From Salticus scenicus (lineage: Eukaryota > Arthropoda > Arachnida > Araneae > Salticidae), in contig OZ005661.1 of the NCBI GenBank assembly GCA_963930645.1, positions 200,411,120-200,475,119 on the forward strand: a DNA stretch of 64,000 nucleotides. The letters are read 5' to 3'. This document shows, one piece after another, positions 1-10,637 of this stretch. Made by a program: the position numbers and the translations under genes. The notes under the pieces are model-generated. The model saw only the letters and a list, made by a program, of their open reading frames with translations. It was not told the origin of the DNA and ran no database searches. Each line of letters begins with the position of its first letter. Within the stretch, counting starts at the first letter, position 1.

Positions 1-890
1 TTCAGCTACCCATACTCAAAACATTAAACTTCAGAATTTTCTGGATGAGAGAAAAAAAAAAATGAAATGGAATATTTCTTTATCACAAAAATTTGTATTG
101 TAAGCATCTGGCATAGAATTTTTGTGAGATCTACATTTTACAGAAAATTCTCCTAAATTTATTAGAATTTTTGATTTCTCTAAATGTTTCAAATGTATGT
201 TAAGTATAATTTTCCATTTGATTTCAATAATGTAACAATATAACACAGAGGAGAATGGGAATATGAGTATAAGAATACAGTAAGTACATAAAATATAATT
301 TTCCATTTGATTTAAATTATCTAACAATATAATGTAGTGGAACCGGGAATAGTTGGTATAAGAAGATAGTTGGCACTCAGCTTCTATTTCCTGCCACAGA
401 GGAGGTAGAACGATATCATTTTACTAGTAGGGAGTGTATGTGTGGTCGGCAGCAAAATTACTGAAACGTTTGCAAAAATGCCTGTTTAAAAGATGTGCAC
501 CTAATACTATTCTTCGAATATAATGAAGTAAATATTTGTCGAATCATGATTTAGACTTATATTGCTTATAAAAATTTAAGTTGATGATAAAAATTAGCGA
601 TCGAACTGAAGAATGTATGAAAATATCGATGTGTGCTTTAATAATTTTGATGCCGACTGTAGATAGGCACCATCTATCGTAAATTCAACTTGCTTACAGG
701 CACTGTTTCATCATTTTCTTTTTTTTAAACTAGTGAGTATATTTTTTTCATGTCCTGGTGAATCTGCAGACTAAATTGACTCTCTACTTAAGGCGTTTTG
801 TGAAAGAGAGGTTAACTGTTGTGAAATGTATGTATTTTTGTCTGATCTTTCCGATGTTTGGGATTTTGTGATGTCCATCTTATATTAGGT
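1..890. other. AT-rich non-coding stretch
   Basis: No supportable gene. The short reading frames have no homology I recognise and no splice or signal-peptide features. A short direct repeat built around a 'cataaaatataattttccatttgatttaaat'-like phrase occurs near 205-230 and 290-320. Confidence 0.5.
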
Positions 891-898
891 ATCCCTGT

Positions 899-1749
899 GG
901 GGCTAGTTGGCATAGTTAGGTATGGGTTCAGGTGGCATACCTTTAACACAGCTACATCATAGTTTCACTTTCTTTAACGCTAACTCAAAGGCTGAAGAAT
1001 ATCTCCAAGATGAAGAGTTTTTCCCTTGTTAAGATGATGGTGAGGGTTTTTCATTCGACAGTTCCTACGAATCGCGAAGAACGTCAAAAAGATACCAAAA
1101 GATCGCAGAAAACAAGACCACCATGCGTCCTCCACATAATCGAGAGCCTCTTGGCCACTGTAATTGCAAAATAAATGATTTTATTTTAGTCATATACAAA
1201 TTCTGTCAGTACCTTAGGAAAATTGAGATTGATAGCAATGCACCATAATCAATCACAGAATCATTCAGTTTTATACGAGCAAAGTAAAATGGTGTAAACA
1301 TTGAGCCCACCCGACCAAATGAACGAGCGGGCAACTCTTACATTCATGATTGTTTTTTAAACATTGGCGAAATTCTGCTTGAATAATTATTGGTATATAT
1401 CAATACACAATTTTTTTCTTGATGAAATTATTACTTGTTTATAGATTTAAACAGAATTTTTTGGCTAAACAATATTAAAATGTTTTGAAAAAATGAAACG
1501 TTTTCTCTTGAAAATTGCTGTATTCTGCCTTAGTATCTTTACGCATTATCACGTTATGCCAAGTACCTTCTACGGGTGTGCCAACTAGACCAGCACCGAA
1601 GTTTAGTCGGCATAGTTACAAGCTTTTAGAAAGGGATTTTTGGGTTGTTCAAACAGATGTAGCCAAAGAGTTAAGCTTTCTGATGCATTCATCAGAAATT
1701 TTCAGAATCTTCTAAAAATCAAAAATCGAAATTTATGCCAGTTAGCCCC
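899..1749. mobile_element. Decayed DNA transposon with short inverted ends
   Basis: The left end at 899-914 (GGGGCTAGTTGGCATA) matches the reverse complement of 1734-1749 at 14 of 16 bases. The 'ggcata' motif recurs just inside the ends (near 920-940 and 1600), as in pogo/Tigger-like elements with subterminal repeats. A short + strand frame near 1000-1160 ends in PPHNREPLGHCNCK, which looks like a decayed coding remnant, but I cannot name the family. The superfamily is inferred only from the repeat layout. Confidence 0.4.
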
Positions 1750-2490
1750 GATTTCCTCTACATATTACTAAATTTAATCAATGCAGTTTTACATATGAAA
1801 ATAGCAATTTATTATTGTAGTTAAATCTTCGTCTGAGTTTCTCATAATATGCGAACAATAAAAAGATATTCACATTCTTTCTCTACATTTGTTTTATTGC
1901 AATCAACAGCCGTTAAGCCACCTTCTCATGATCATTTACCCTTTTCTTATCATAAAACAACATTAAAAACGTTTGATATTAAGTAGCATTATTTCATATT
2001 TATAAAATGTTTACTCTCTGATTTTTATTTTAAAAATTTATTTACGTTTCTTAATGAAATAATATTAGTGATCGAAGAGGTTTTAAATTATAAATTTGGT
2101 GGTTCATGAAGTCAAAAATGTTAGCGACCGTTATTCTATAGCTCTGCATATATGTTGTCTAAAAATGTGTTTGATAATGATCTTCGCACAATTTCCGATT
2201 ATATAAAAATGTTCTCAATTTCTTCAGTTTTTTTTCTTCTGGTTTAAAGATATAAAAATATATCTAAAATATTTCTTATAGACCATAATATGCAATAACT
2301 ATTTTGTTTTCAGATAATAAATTTTTCGAATTCTTTGTTGCCCTATAAACCAATAATTACGCTAATTATACACAAATGAAAGAGTTCCACTTTTTTTGGC
2401 ATCCGTAAATTCTTACGAATATTTCTAGAATATAAGATCACAAAAATAACAGCAAAAAATGATGAAAATTTCTGTATATAAACAGTAGGT

Positions 2491-2523
<33 letters not shown>

Positions 2524-3190
2524 TGAACTCTTTTATCTCTAATTATGTCGTATTTTGAAAAAAATACTTTAATTAGTTTTAAGATTGATGCAGAAAACCA
2601 ACCCTACAAAAGGGACAAAGCAATTGGCCGCTTGCCCTGTCTTAGTCAAGTGTTGCTTAAATGAGTTGTTTTGGTTTTAGAATTGTCGCTCAACAGTCAC
2701 TTTTCATACATTAAGTCATACACTCCAAATCAGAAGTGCAATGCTTGCAAGTAAAATAATTTGCATGTATATTGACATACTCCAAATGCACCAGACGATC
2801 CCACGCGTTGCATTTGATTGAGATTTCTCTTGCTAGGCATAGTGACAGGTGCTTCAAACAGATGACACAGAAGTCGACATCGTCAGATTGTTGAGAATCT
2901 AATTTTTAGCGCGTTTGGACAGCACTTCGAATGGTGGAATTGTTATACTTTCTCCCGGCTTCTTCTGGAGGAACTCAGATGCTGCAAGGAAGTTTATATT
3001 CTCGAGCAGTCTATTTTACAGATTTCTTATCCACTAAGCAATCCTAAAAAGCTTTAATCAGCGCATTAAAATCCATTTATTTTGGATCGGTTGACTTTTT
3101 CGGGGTTGATATTGCATAAAAACCTAAACATGCATAAAGACACTAATAAAACATGTTATCTTGACATAAACGACCCTATTTGACAGTTTG
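1750..3190. other. AT-rich non-coding stretch with long A-run
   Basis: No gene seen. An uninterrupted A-run of about 29 bases lies at 2493-2521 and may be the tail of a decayed retroposon; I could not identify a body upstream of it. Confidence 0.45.
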
Positions 3191-3226
3191 TAAGTCAAAG
3201 ACACGTTTTAAATGTAAAAAGCAAGT

Positions 3227-3625
3227 GTGCCCATAACCGGTTACATGTAGGTGCCCACAGCCGGGTACGGCAGCCATTTTTATAGCGGCAGAAAAAGCAA
3301 TTTTCGATCCACATTTTGGCTGAATTCAATATTGCATCACAAAATATAAGGAATGTACTGCATAAATATACCTTGCATTTTAATTTTTGAATTAATTCGT
3401 TTCGCTTTATCGCATTCTGAAAATTTTCACAAATCACTTTTGTGCTGCTTTTTCTCAGAAATTTGCACTTACTAGGAAAATGCATCTATTTACTACGATG
3501 TTAGCACAAAAACTGCCTACTGTCACAATACATCTTTAACAGTACTCAAATGCACCATATATGCTCTTTGTTAAAGATCCGGTGGTGTGCCCATAACCGG
3601 AGAATGCCCATAACAAGAGACATTC
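3227..3625. repeat. Copies of GTGCCCATAACCGG motif
   Basis: The 14-mer GTGCCCATAACCGG occurs exactly at 3227-3240 and 3587-3600, with weaker copies at about 3250 and 3604. The spacing and clustering resemble subterminal repeats at one end of a pogo-like DNA transposon. No opposite end was found, so this may be a fragment. The minus-strand frame across 3195-3485 has no recognisable domain. Confidence 0.35.
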
Positions 3626-3639
3626 CCCTGTATATATAT

Positions 3640-4405
3640 ATACATATATATAGTTGTAAATCGGAAATAATTTTAATATTTCTTTAGTTAAAAATTACAA
3701 AATTATTTATTAAGAATTAAAAAAAAAAAAAAAATTAACGAACCTTTAAAGATAATGTAAAAATGTTTCTCATGCCTCTCTGTAAAATTCCTACTCAGGC
3801 TCTACAATTATTTTTAGGTGTTGCTTCTGTTACTACTTTTTTCTTAGAAGAAATACAGTCCATTTTTAAATATTTAACCTATATATATGTTACAACCATG
3901 GAAAAGTATGCAAAAGCAAACGATATAGGATTTTTCTTATATAAAAAAAAATGCATAACATCATTTTTTTTTAGAAATTTTCTTCCTTCCTAATAAAAAA
4001 AAAGGTTTTCTTATGTGTCATGACAGAGGCAAAATATATTGAAGGTTGAGCAATGCAAGAAGTTCGTTTACTCAGGAAACTTAAAAATATACACGAAGCA
4101 CATGTTTTTTACTTTTATTTTTAACTCATTCTTTCATTAATTTCTTTTTTTGCGATGTCAGCATTGAGACACTGAAAAAACCGTGATATTCATCTCTCTT
4201 TGCACCTGTTTTCAACGGTGGTGGGAATCTTCTGTTGTATTACGTTGAGTCATCGTCCCGGTAAAGGGGATGACAGTCCTTTTTTCTCGTTCAAAGAGAC
4301 ACATACTGAGAATCCAGAAGGTTGAAAATGAAGGAGAAGCCTGATCTGTTGTAAGCACCCTCCCGCGCAAACGTCTTGTGTTGAACGTCACTTGAAGCAG
4401 CAGAC
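3640..4405. other. Upstream region of secreted-peptide gene A
   Basis: A short (TA)n tract near 3632-3650 and an A-run near 3720-3735 are followed by more GC-rich sequence from about 4180. The last 200 bases before the gene A start codon have higher CpG content than the surroundings, which would suit a promoter and 5' UTR. I see no clear TATA box. A CRE-like half site (acgtcac) lies near 4385. Confidence 0.3.
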
Positions 4406-6931
4406 ATGAAGCTCATCTTTTATCTCGTTCTCCTGTTAGTTTTTCTTAGTTCTTTAAGTGGTGAGTTCCCTCGTTTTATACAAACTGTTGTGTTAAATCG
4501 CATTCAAATTATATTAAAATGCACTTTAAAATTTCGTCCATCAAGACAATGTCCCAACCACAAACGCAATTTACACACAAAAAAAAATATATCTCATAAA
4601 TATTTTTCGCTTATTCCTAATTCTGTAACTGATAAATTCATCTACAAATCTGACATTAATTGGATTATTACACCATATGTCGACAGTTTTTTCTGCAGCC
4701 TTATAAACTAACTACTGACTGTATGCCTACCATGAAATGTTATAATGCATTCTAAAAATGTATGTTAATTTCATCATGTTGAATGGAATGAAACTAAAAT
4801 GTTTTCTCCAAAATGTTTTTGTGTGGGTCTGTACATGAGCCCCAAAAATATAAGTTCCGTCCAATTGATGAATGCTTGTACTAAATTTCACTTCCACTGG
4901 ATGATTTCACTTCGAATTAAGAACCTTTTTGTGCGGTTCTAGATTAATTATTAAATGTAAGAGCACCTTTTTCAAGAGAACTCATGTTTTGAAAATTTTT
5001 AACAATGTATATGAATTTTATTACGTTTAATTTAGTGTAATTATGTTGAAATACGAGTCAAAGAAATTTCATTCATAGAACATTATGATTAATGGTAACG
5101 AATACTTTGGTTCATCCCCGTACACAAACCACAGCAAATCATACAGCTCATTTCAAATGGCTCAAATATATGAACCAGTTTGTAAGTCAGTCTAGTGTGG
5201 CCAGTTTAGCGGTACACACAGAGACAAAAAAAAAAAAAATATTGTGCCTCAATTGGACAGGCCTTTCTTGACGTTAAATTACTGTTGTAAATAAAACAAA
5301 GTATCACTATTATTAATTTGTATTTATTTCACTTACGTTTACTTACTAGTTTGTCTTTGAAATCCAAAAACAAACAGTTTTTTTTTTTTTTTTCCGATTC
5401 AGAATAGGTAATAGATTTTTTTCAGAACGGTTGAAGATTTTTTCCGATTCAGAAAAGACTTAAGATAACAAAAGAAAATATTAAATATTTATCTACTTTA
5501 CCTTAACCATATATAGGATAGAGAAGGTATAGTTTTTAGGTTGCTGTTTTGAAAACTGAGTTTTGCATCATTTACACGGTTTTAGATCTCTCGATCCGAA
5601 ATTAAGGCTTTTAGCGGTTGATCTGACATATCTCAAAAAACAAACAGCAGCAAGTCCAAACTCGGTATTCTAAATTTATGGTATACAGGAATGACGCGCT
5701 GCACTTTTCGTTAAAATCAAGCAAATGGTTTCTGCATGGGAAAATCCAAGAGAACTTAAATATATTACGTCTATGGGCAAAATATTTCGTAGATATAATT
5801 TAAAACACATTAGCCGCAATAAAACTACTGAAATGAACATATATTTTTTATATGCACAAAAGCATGTTTCGTGTGTAATAAGGTAAAACGATTTTTTTCT
5901 AAATTAAGTTAATAAAGTTGAATCCTTTTATTTTTTTTTTTCAGATCAGTTATTTGTACATTGTTTTCCTGCATCGGATGCTCCAACTGACAGAGGTAAG
6001 GATTTTTAATTTGTTTTCATTTATTAGACTTTTGTACTTTACAGAAAACCTAGAACAAGAAAGATGGTTCTGTCTCATACACTTTTAATAGATACCTAAA
6101 AAGTTTAAAGTAGTAAATTCAAAATTATTATGTTATATTCAAAATCATAATACTATTTTGTAATATTATGAACACTGTTTATATTTTATGTTAGAATTTG
6201 CTATGTTGCTCTACTCTCCTCATGGGAAATTTTTTCACCGTGAAGTAATTTTGGTCCAAGTCACGATTACAAACGATTTTTTGCTTCCTGCCCTTGCAAA
6301 GCACCATCTTACTTAACTGCAAACTTTTCAGATTTTCTGACGCTACTTTCTTATAGATTAATTCTATTCGTTTAACTTCATTGCATACTTTTGTTACCCA
6401 ATAAATTGAAAATATTTGCATTAGAATAATGGTGTTAAAAAACAGCTGTGATGTTTTCTTTAAATAATATAAATACTCTGCTGCAGAATCTAAGAATTTA
6501 CAAATATGTAAAAAGAAAAACCTATATCCAAAATAAGACTCGGATCCTCAATTAAATTTTGTCAAGTATAAAAACAAAAAACAAAAAAAAAAAATGTTTT
6601 TATTTATTGTTACACTTGGAATTGATAATTGTGAAACTAAAATCTCTAAACTTTTCACAATGTCCCTAGATGAGACATTCCATCTCATGTTGATCTCTCA
6701 CGTATTAAAATTATTTATGATCCATAAATGATTTTGTAATTTACGTATAATATGATGAAACGGATTGTGCATGATTTACTGAATGTGTATTGAAAAATTA
6801 AGATTCAAAAAGATTTCTTATTAACTACATTCTAAAATTTTATTTTAGTGAGTTATTTCAGATAGATACAAGTTTTTTTTATTTCTCTTGCAGAGCTTCT
6901 GGTTTTACCTATAAGACATGCTGATTACTAG
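4406..6931 (+). CDS. Secreted-peptide gene A (three exons)
   Basis: Exon 1 (4406-4460) encodes a textbook signal peptide, MKLIFYLVLLLVFLSSLS, and stops at AGTG|gtgagt, leaving one base of the next codon. Exon 2 (5945-5995, 51 nt) follows a long T-tract plus cag and reads DQLFVHCFPASDAPTDR before |gtaagg. Exon 3 starts at 6894 after 'ctcttgcag', reads ELLVLPIRHADY and stops with TAG at 6929-6931. Both introns are phase 1. The predicted precursor is 47 residues, leaving a mature peptide of about 29 residues with one cysteine. AATAAA follows at 6988-6993. Secretion is inferred from the hydrophobic leader. I do not recognise the family; a peptide hormone, defence peptide or venom-type peptide are all possible. 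Gene B repeats the exon 1 length, intron phase and exon 2 core, which is the main support. Exon 3 is the least certain part. Confidence 0.6.
5590..5885. repeat. MITE copy in intron 1 of gene A
   Basis: This segment aligns over nearly its whole length with 61745-62040, sharing the 'cttggtattctgaat', 'tacattacgtctatggg' and 'atatattttttatatgca' phrases. A third copy lies at 41103-41395. It is one arm plus loop of the inverted-repeat element described at 61558-62013. Confidence 0.5.
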
Positions 6932-6987
6932 CGTGGAAATTCGGATTAAACAGAACAATAATCTGACAAGGAAATGAATGTATTTGA

Positions 6988-6993
6988 AATAAA
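6988..6993 (+). promoter_or_regulatory. Poly(A) signal of gene A
   Basis: AATAAA 57 nt after the TAG stop of gene A. In AT-rich DNA the hexamer arises often by chance; its position just after the predicted stop gives it weight. Confidence 0.45.
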
Positions 6994-7330
6994 ATATTTT
7001 CTATTTTCTTGAATATCTTATTTCTAATCATAAATATTAATTATTTTAACACAAGAATGAAATTCTTCAATATGGCTTACAACGAAAAAACTGGACGAAT
7101 GTTCTTACCATTCGTTACGGAGACGAAAAATTCTTAGAGACATAAATGAATCTTCATAACAGTTTTAGGTTTATAATATTCGGGTACAGGAATTTTAGAA
7201 TAGCTTTTTTTAAAAAAATTCTTTCTCTTATATACTGGGTAGTCAAAAAATCACGAAATCTGTAAAAGAATATTTTACTTTAAAAATTCACATATATTAG
7301 GTCGTTGCAAAAGTTCGTGCGGACGCGGAT

Positions 7331-7435
7331 CCTTTTATTGCCTCCAAAGACGAGAGCTTCTATCGCCGTGTGATACATTTGTTACCCGAAAAATGGGCAA
7401 CGGTTGTAGAAAGTAATGGAGAGTATTTTGATTAA
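7331..7435 (+). pseudogene. Mariner transposase C-terminal remnant
   Basis: This frame ends with LLPEKWATVVESNGEYF and one more residue before TAA. It matches the usual end of mariner transposases, where a Y/F-rich segment is followed by L-P-x-(K/R)-W and a final N/D-G-x-Y. The DDD catalytic core and the DNA-binding domain are absent. It lies directly inside the left terminal repeat, so the 5' part of the gene was deleted. Confidence 0.7.
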
Positions 7436-7459
7436 AAATTGTCATTTGATTTGATATAT

Positions 7460-7695
7460 CCCACTAAAAATAATCCGAAGATATTCTTGAGAAAATAGCA
7501 TTTTCTAAAGAATTTCTTCAAATATTTTAAAATATTTTGAAGATTTATCTTTTTCTATAAAATATCTTGAGAAATTTTGAAGACATTATAAAGAATTTTT
7601 GTAAACGTTCTTAAAAATGGGCCAAATAACTTAAAATATTCTGCAGATTTTCTCTAAAAATATATGCAAAATATCTTGAGATTATTTTTAGTGGG
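7460..7695. mobile_element. 236-bp MITE nested in mariner relic
   Basis: The ends CCCACTAAAAATAATC (7460-7475) and GATTATTTTTAGTGGG (7680-7695) are inverted repeats. The interior is a loose palindrome of 'aaatat(c/t)ttgaga' phrases. The reverse complement of 42242-42479 is a second copy, also inside a mariner element. It has no coding capacity, and its superfamily is not clear. Confidence 0.75.
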
Positions 7696-7753
7696 GATAT
7701 TTTTATGAAATGAAGCAATAAAAAACCGCACGAACTTTTGCAACGACCTAATA

Positions 7754-9620
7754 AATAAAGTTTTAAACATAACTAAAGTTAAAAATAGGCCATTCTAAAA
7801 TGTAAACCTTAAAGTAAAAAAAAAAAGGAAAAAATAAAAAAGAAATTACGTTATAACAACTCAATATTAAAAGTTTATTGATTTTTTCGGATACATGCAG
7901 AATATGTTTTACCAATTTTAAAGAATTTTTTTCAATTTTTGAATTATTATTTGTTAAATCCCAAGTTCATTGCTTGTTTTCAAATTAGAAACATAAAATC
8001 ATCTTACATAAAAACCTTTTTTTTAAGTAATTTCATAGAAATGAGTCAGAAGATGACAATTCGGGAGACAAATCGTTACAAATCATCCGTGGAAACCACA
8101 GATCTTTGAAAATGAGATGCTTCTAATTCCTGAATGATACACACTTTATAAAAATTCATATTAAACTTTTTAAACATATTTGGATTCCCCAATTATAAAC
8201 TGAATTGAGTAGAAAGCTTTCTTACGTACTTTGTCGGAAAATTCAAATCTCTGCTCTAAACTTCCTGCATTTTGTCAGACGTACATACTAATGACCACTT
8301 TTTATTTTTTTTCTGCCTTGAACATTTTCAGTTTCCTGGATTTTGTTGTCTTCAAGATTTCCAAAAATCATGAGTGGTTGTTTTGCTTAGCTCTTGGCTA
8401 TGTCTCTTTAAATTATTTTAAAATGTTCAAAATATGCTATTGAGGAACAATGTTTTATCATTTTTTTTTAGCAGTGTATCCTGTTGTATCAAAAGAAAAC
8501 AAAATCATAAGCACAAGCTAAATCAAATTTTTCAATGGTATAATATTTATGTTGTTGCTATTTACCTTATAATAAAACCATTATTATCTATTTCAGTTTT
8601 TGTGAAAATTTTGAAACTTAGATTGCAAAATTTTCCGACCACTTACAAATTAAAAATTTTTAAATCATGGAATAAGATTACGCTCTATTTGTTTGAAAAA
8701 TCCGTCTTTCATAATATCCTCAGTGTCTAAAAAAGCTATTTTTTATAGAACTATGTAAAGAGAGCTTGCCGTTTGAAACTCGAATGTTTAATGGTTTTGT
8801 TTTCTAATATGGATAATTTGGAATTATCCTTATTATACTTCTGATCTTTCGGGATATAAATGTCTAGGATTAGAATAATCAGCTTGTAATTATTTAAAAT
8901 AAACCTTTGTATTAGTTTAAAATTCTCTGTACCTGTTACCTTTGAAAAAAAAAAAAAAATTAGTATTATCCAAATTCGGGTACTGTAACAAAAACTTAAC
9001 ATATTTAGAAGTGCTTATGTTGCAATCAATTGATTTTTAATTTATTTACACTGCACCGAGAGAGATATTAATAAGTGCATCAAGTAATTTTCGCTTACGT
9101 GTAACATCTAAAAGATTAAACTTATTGAGCAAAAACGGCTATTATATTTTTATATGTTGCTGTTTATAACATTTACCATCACGAGGTGAAGTCTCATTCT
9201 TTACACAATGATGATATAATAATACAGTACTTAATTACTGACAAACTAGTTTTAATATGCCGATAAATAATGCCAAATTCAGAAATTATTTTAACGATAA
9301 TCATAGTACATCAAACAATGCACTGGATTAACATAAAATATTAATTTTTATAATATTCAGCTTAATTAATACAACATAGCATAAGTTCATTCTTTTGATT
9401 TCTTCTATAAAATATGCCACAAAGCTTTAACTTATCAAGACAACATTTTTAATATGCGCATTATTTTTTCAATATACAAATTTACACTTAAATTACAAAT
9501 ATGAATTTCATTAGGATTTGTGCAGTACAAAGTTGTTTAACTTTGGTTTATAAACGAACGTTTAAGTGCGAACCTAAAAATTAATAAAAAAAAAATATTA
9601 AAATTCAAAGGTAGATCTAA
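7754..9620. other. AT-rich non-coding stretch
   Basis: No supportable gene. The frames at 8231-8443, 8434-8730 and 8751-9002 are low-complexity hydrophobic translations of AT-rich DNA without recognisable motifs. Confidence 0.45.
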
Positions 9621-10037
9621 CAAGGAAACATTCAAAAGGTGTCATCTTCAAAAAGTAATGAAAAAAATATATGTGATTCTACTCTTCATAAAACACCAGA
9701 AAATGAAAAAAATATCGGCCTCATTTAATTACAGCGACCACAAAAAATTATCAAAATTAAGCATATTTGGCGATTTAGCGCTGTTAGGTGATACGTTTGC
9801 TAGCACCGAGATTGCCGTGTACGAACATAACAGTGTTTTGCTTTTCCTCCAAGTACTCAAAATCAATCGCCTAGCAGTGTGAAATCGCCAAATATGCTTA
9901 ATTTTGATAATTTTTTGTGGTCGCTGTAATTTATTTCAGCCGATAATTTTTCCTTTTTCTGGTGTTTCTATAGGAGTAGAATCACATATATTTTTTTCAA
10001 TACTTTTTGAAGATGACACCTTTTGAATGTTTCCTTG
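9621..10037. mobile_element. 417-bp palindromic MITE
   Basis: The arms (about 9621-9786 and 9879-10037) are inverted copies of each other, starting CAAGGAAACATTCAAAAGGT and its complement. The loop of about 90 bp contains 'cgctgttaggtgatacg'. The element could fold into a long hairpin. It has no coding capacity, and the apparent frame at 9658-9882 only reads through arm and loop. Confidence 0.75.
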
Positions 10038-10389
10038 TGAGTATTACAAGAAACCGTTTATGAATGATTTACAGATCGAGTAATTACTATGCACGCATTT
10101 AAAGCTCTAAAATTAATAGAACTAAATAAAAACATGTCAAAAGGAGCGGAAAGTATTTTTATTCTGGTGAATACTTTTTGTTAAATGTGATCTATGAAAA
10201 ATTTTCGCGGATTCTTGTAGCAGCCTTCCAAATTAATCTTTTTTATCTTATCCCAGATAACGTGAATAGCTGCATAATTAGCTCAGTCTGTGTATTGTTT
10301 TATCCTATTACCTAAGGTGAATCTGGGAAGAAGGGAGTAATATTGCACTATCTCGTGCAAATGAAAACAACTTTGTTTATTTACAAATT

Positions 10390-10637
10390 CCTTAGTAATC
10401 ATGGCCCACCAGCGGCCGAGCGGTTATGCGCTCAAAGCTGGTAGACGTGAGGTGCCGGGTTCGATCCCCGGTCGCGCTCGTCGGCCTAGCCGTTCGGAGT
10501 TTTCCGTGGTTTCCTCCGAAACTTGCGTAAATACGGGCTAGGACCCCTTAGAAAGACCTCCACGGAAGGCACTCCCCCTCAGGCCTAGGACCCCAGTGTT
10601 GTCAATCGGCCTTAATCCCTAACACCTTAGTAATCAT
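10390..10637 (+). mobile_element. tRNA-derived SINE with target-site duplication
   Basis: The body at 10403-10624 (222 bp) starts with a tRNA-like head that has an A box near 'gcggccgagcggttatgcgc' and a B box 'gggttcgatcccc'. The middle, 'gttttccgtggtttcctccg', resembles a segment I know from many arthropod tRNA-SINEs, and the end reads 'ccttaatccctaac'. It is flanked by a perfect 13-bp duplication, CCTTAGTAATCAT, at 10390-10402 and 10625-10637, which proves retroposition. A second copy lies at 35649-35884. The head most resembles a Leu/Ser-type tRNA, but this is not certain. Confidence 0.85.

Larger units (their letters stand above)
7297..7751 (+). mobile_element. Mariner relic with perfect terminal repeats
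   Basis: The ends at 7297-7322 and 7726-7751 are perfect 26-bp inverted repeats starting TTAGGTCGTTGCAAAAG, and each is flanked by TA, the mariner target. Most of the element is lost. What remains is the end of the transposase (7331-7435) and a nested MITE (7460-7695). The perfect ends suggest a fairly recent insertion or deletion derivative of an active family. Confidence 0.85.

Noticed and set aside
6191..6421. Minus-strand frame of 76 residues in intron 2 of gene A
   Set aside because: No known domain, no splice or promoter signals, and AT-driven composition.
9658..9882. 74-residue frame as a small gene
   Set aside because: It is the arm and loop of a palindromic MITE.
10403..10480. Intact tRNA gene
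   Set aside because: It has A- and B-box-like blocks, but the flanking duplications and long non-tRNA body show it is a SINE head.
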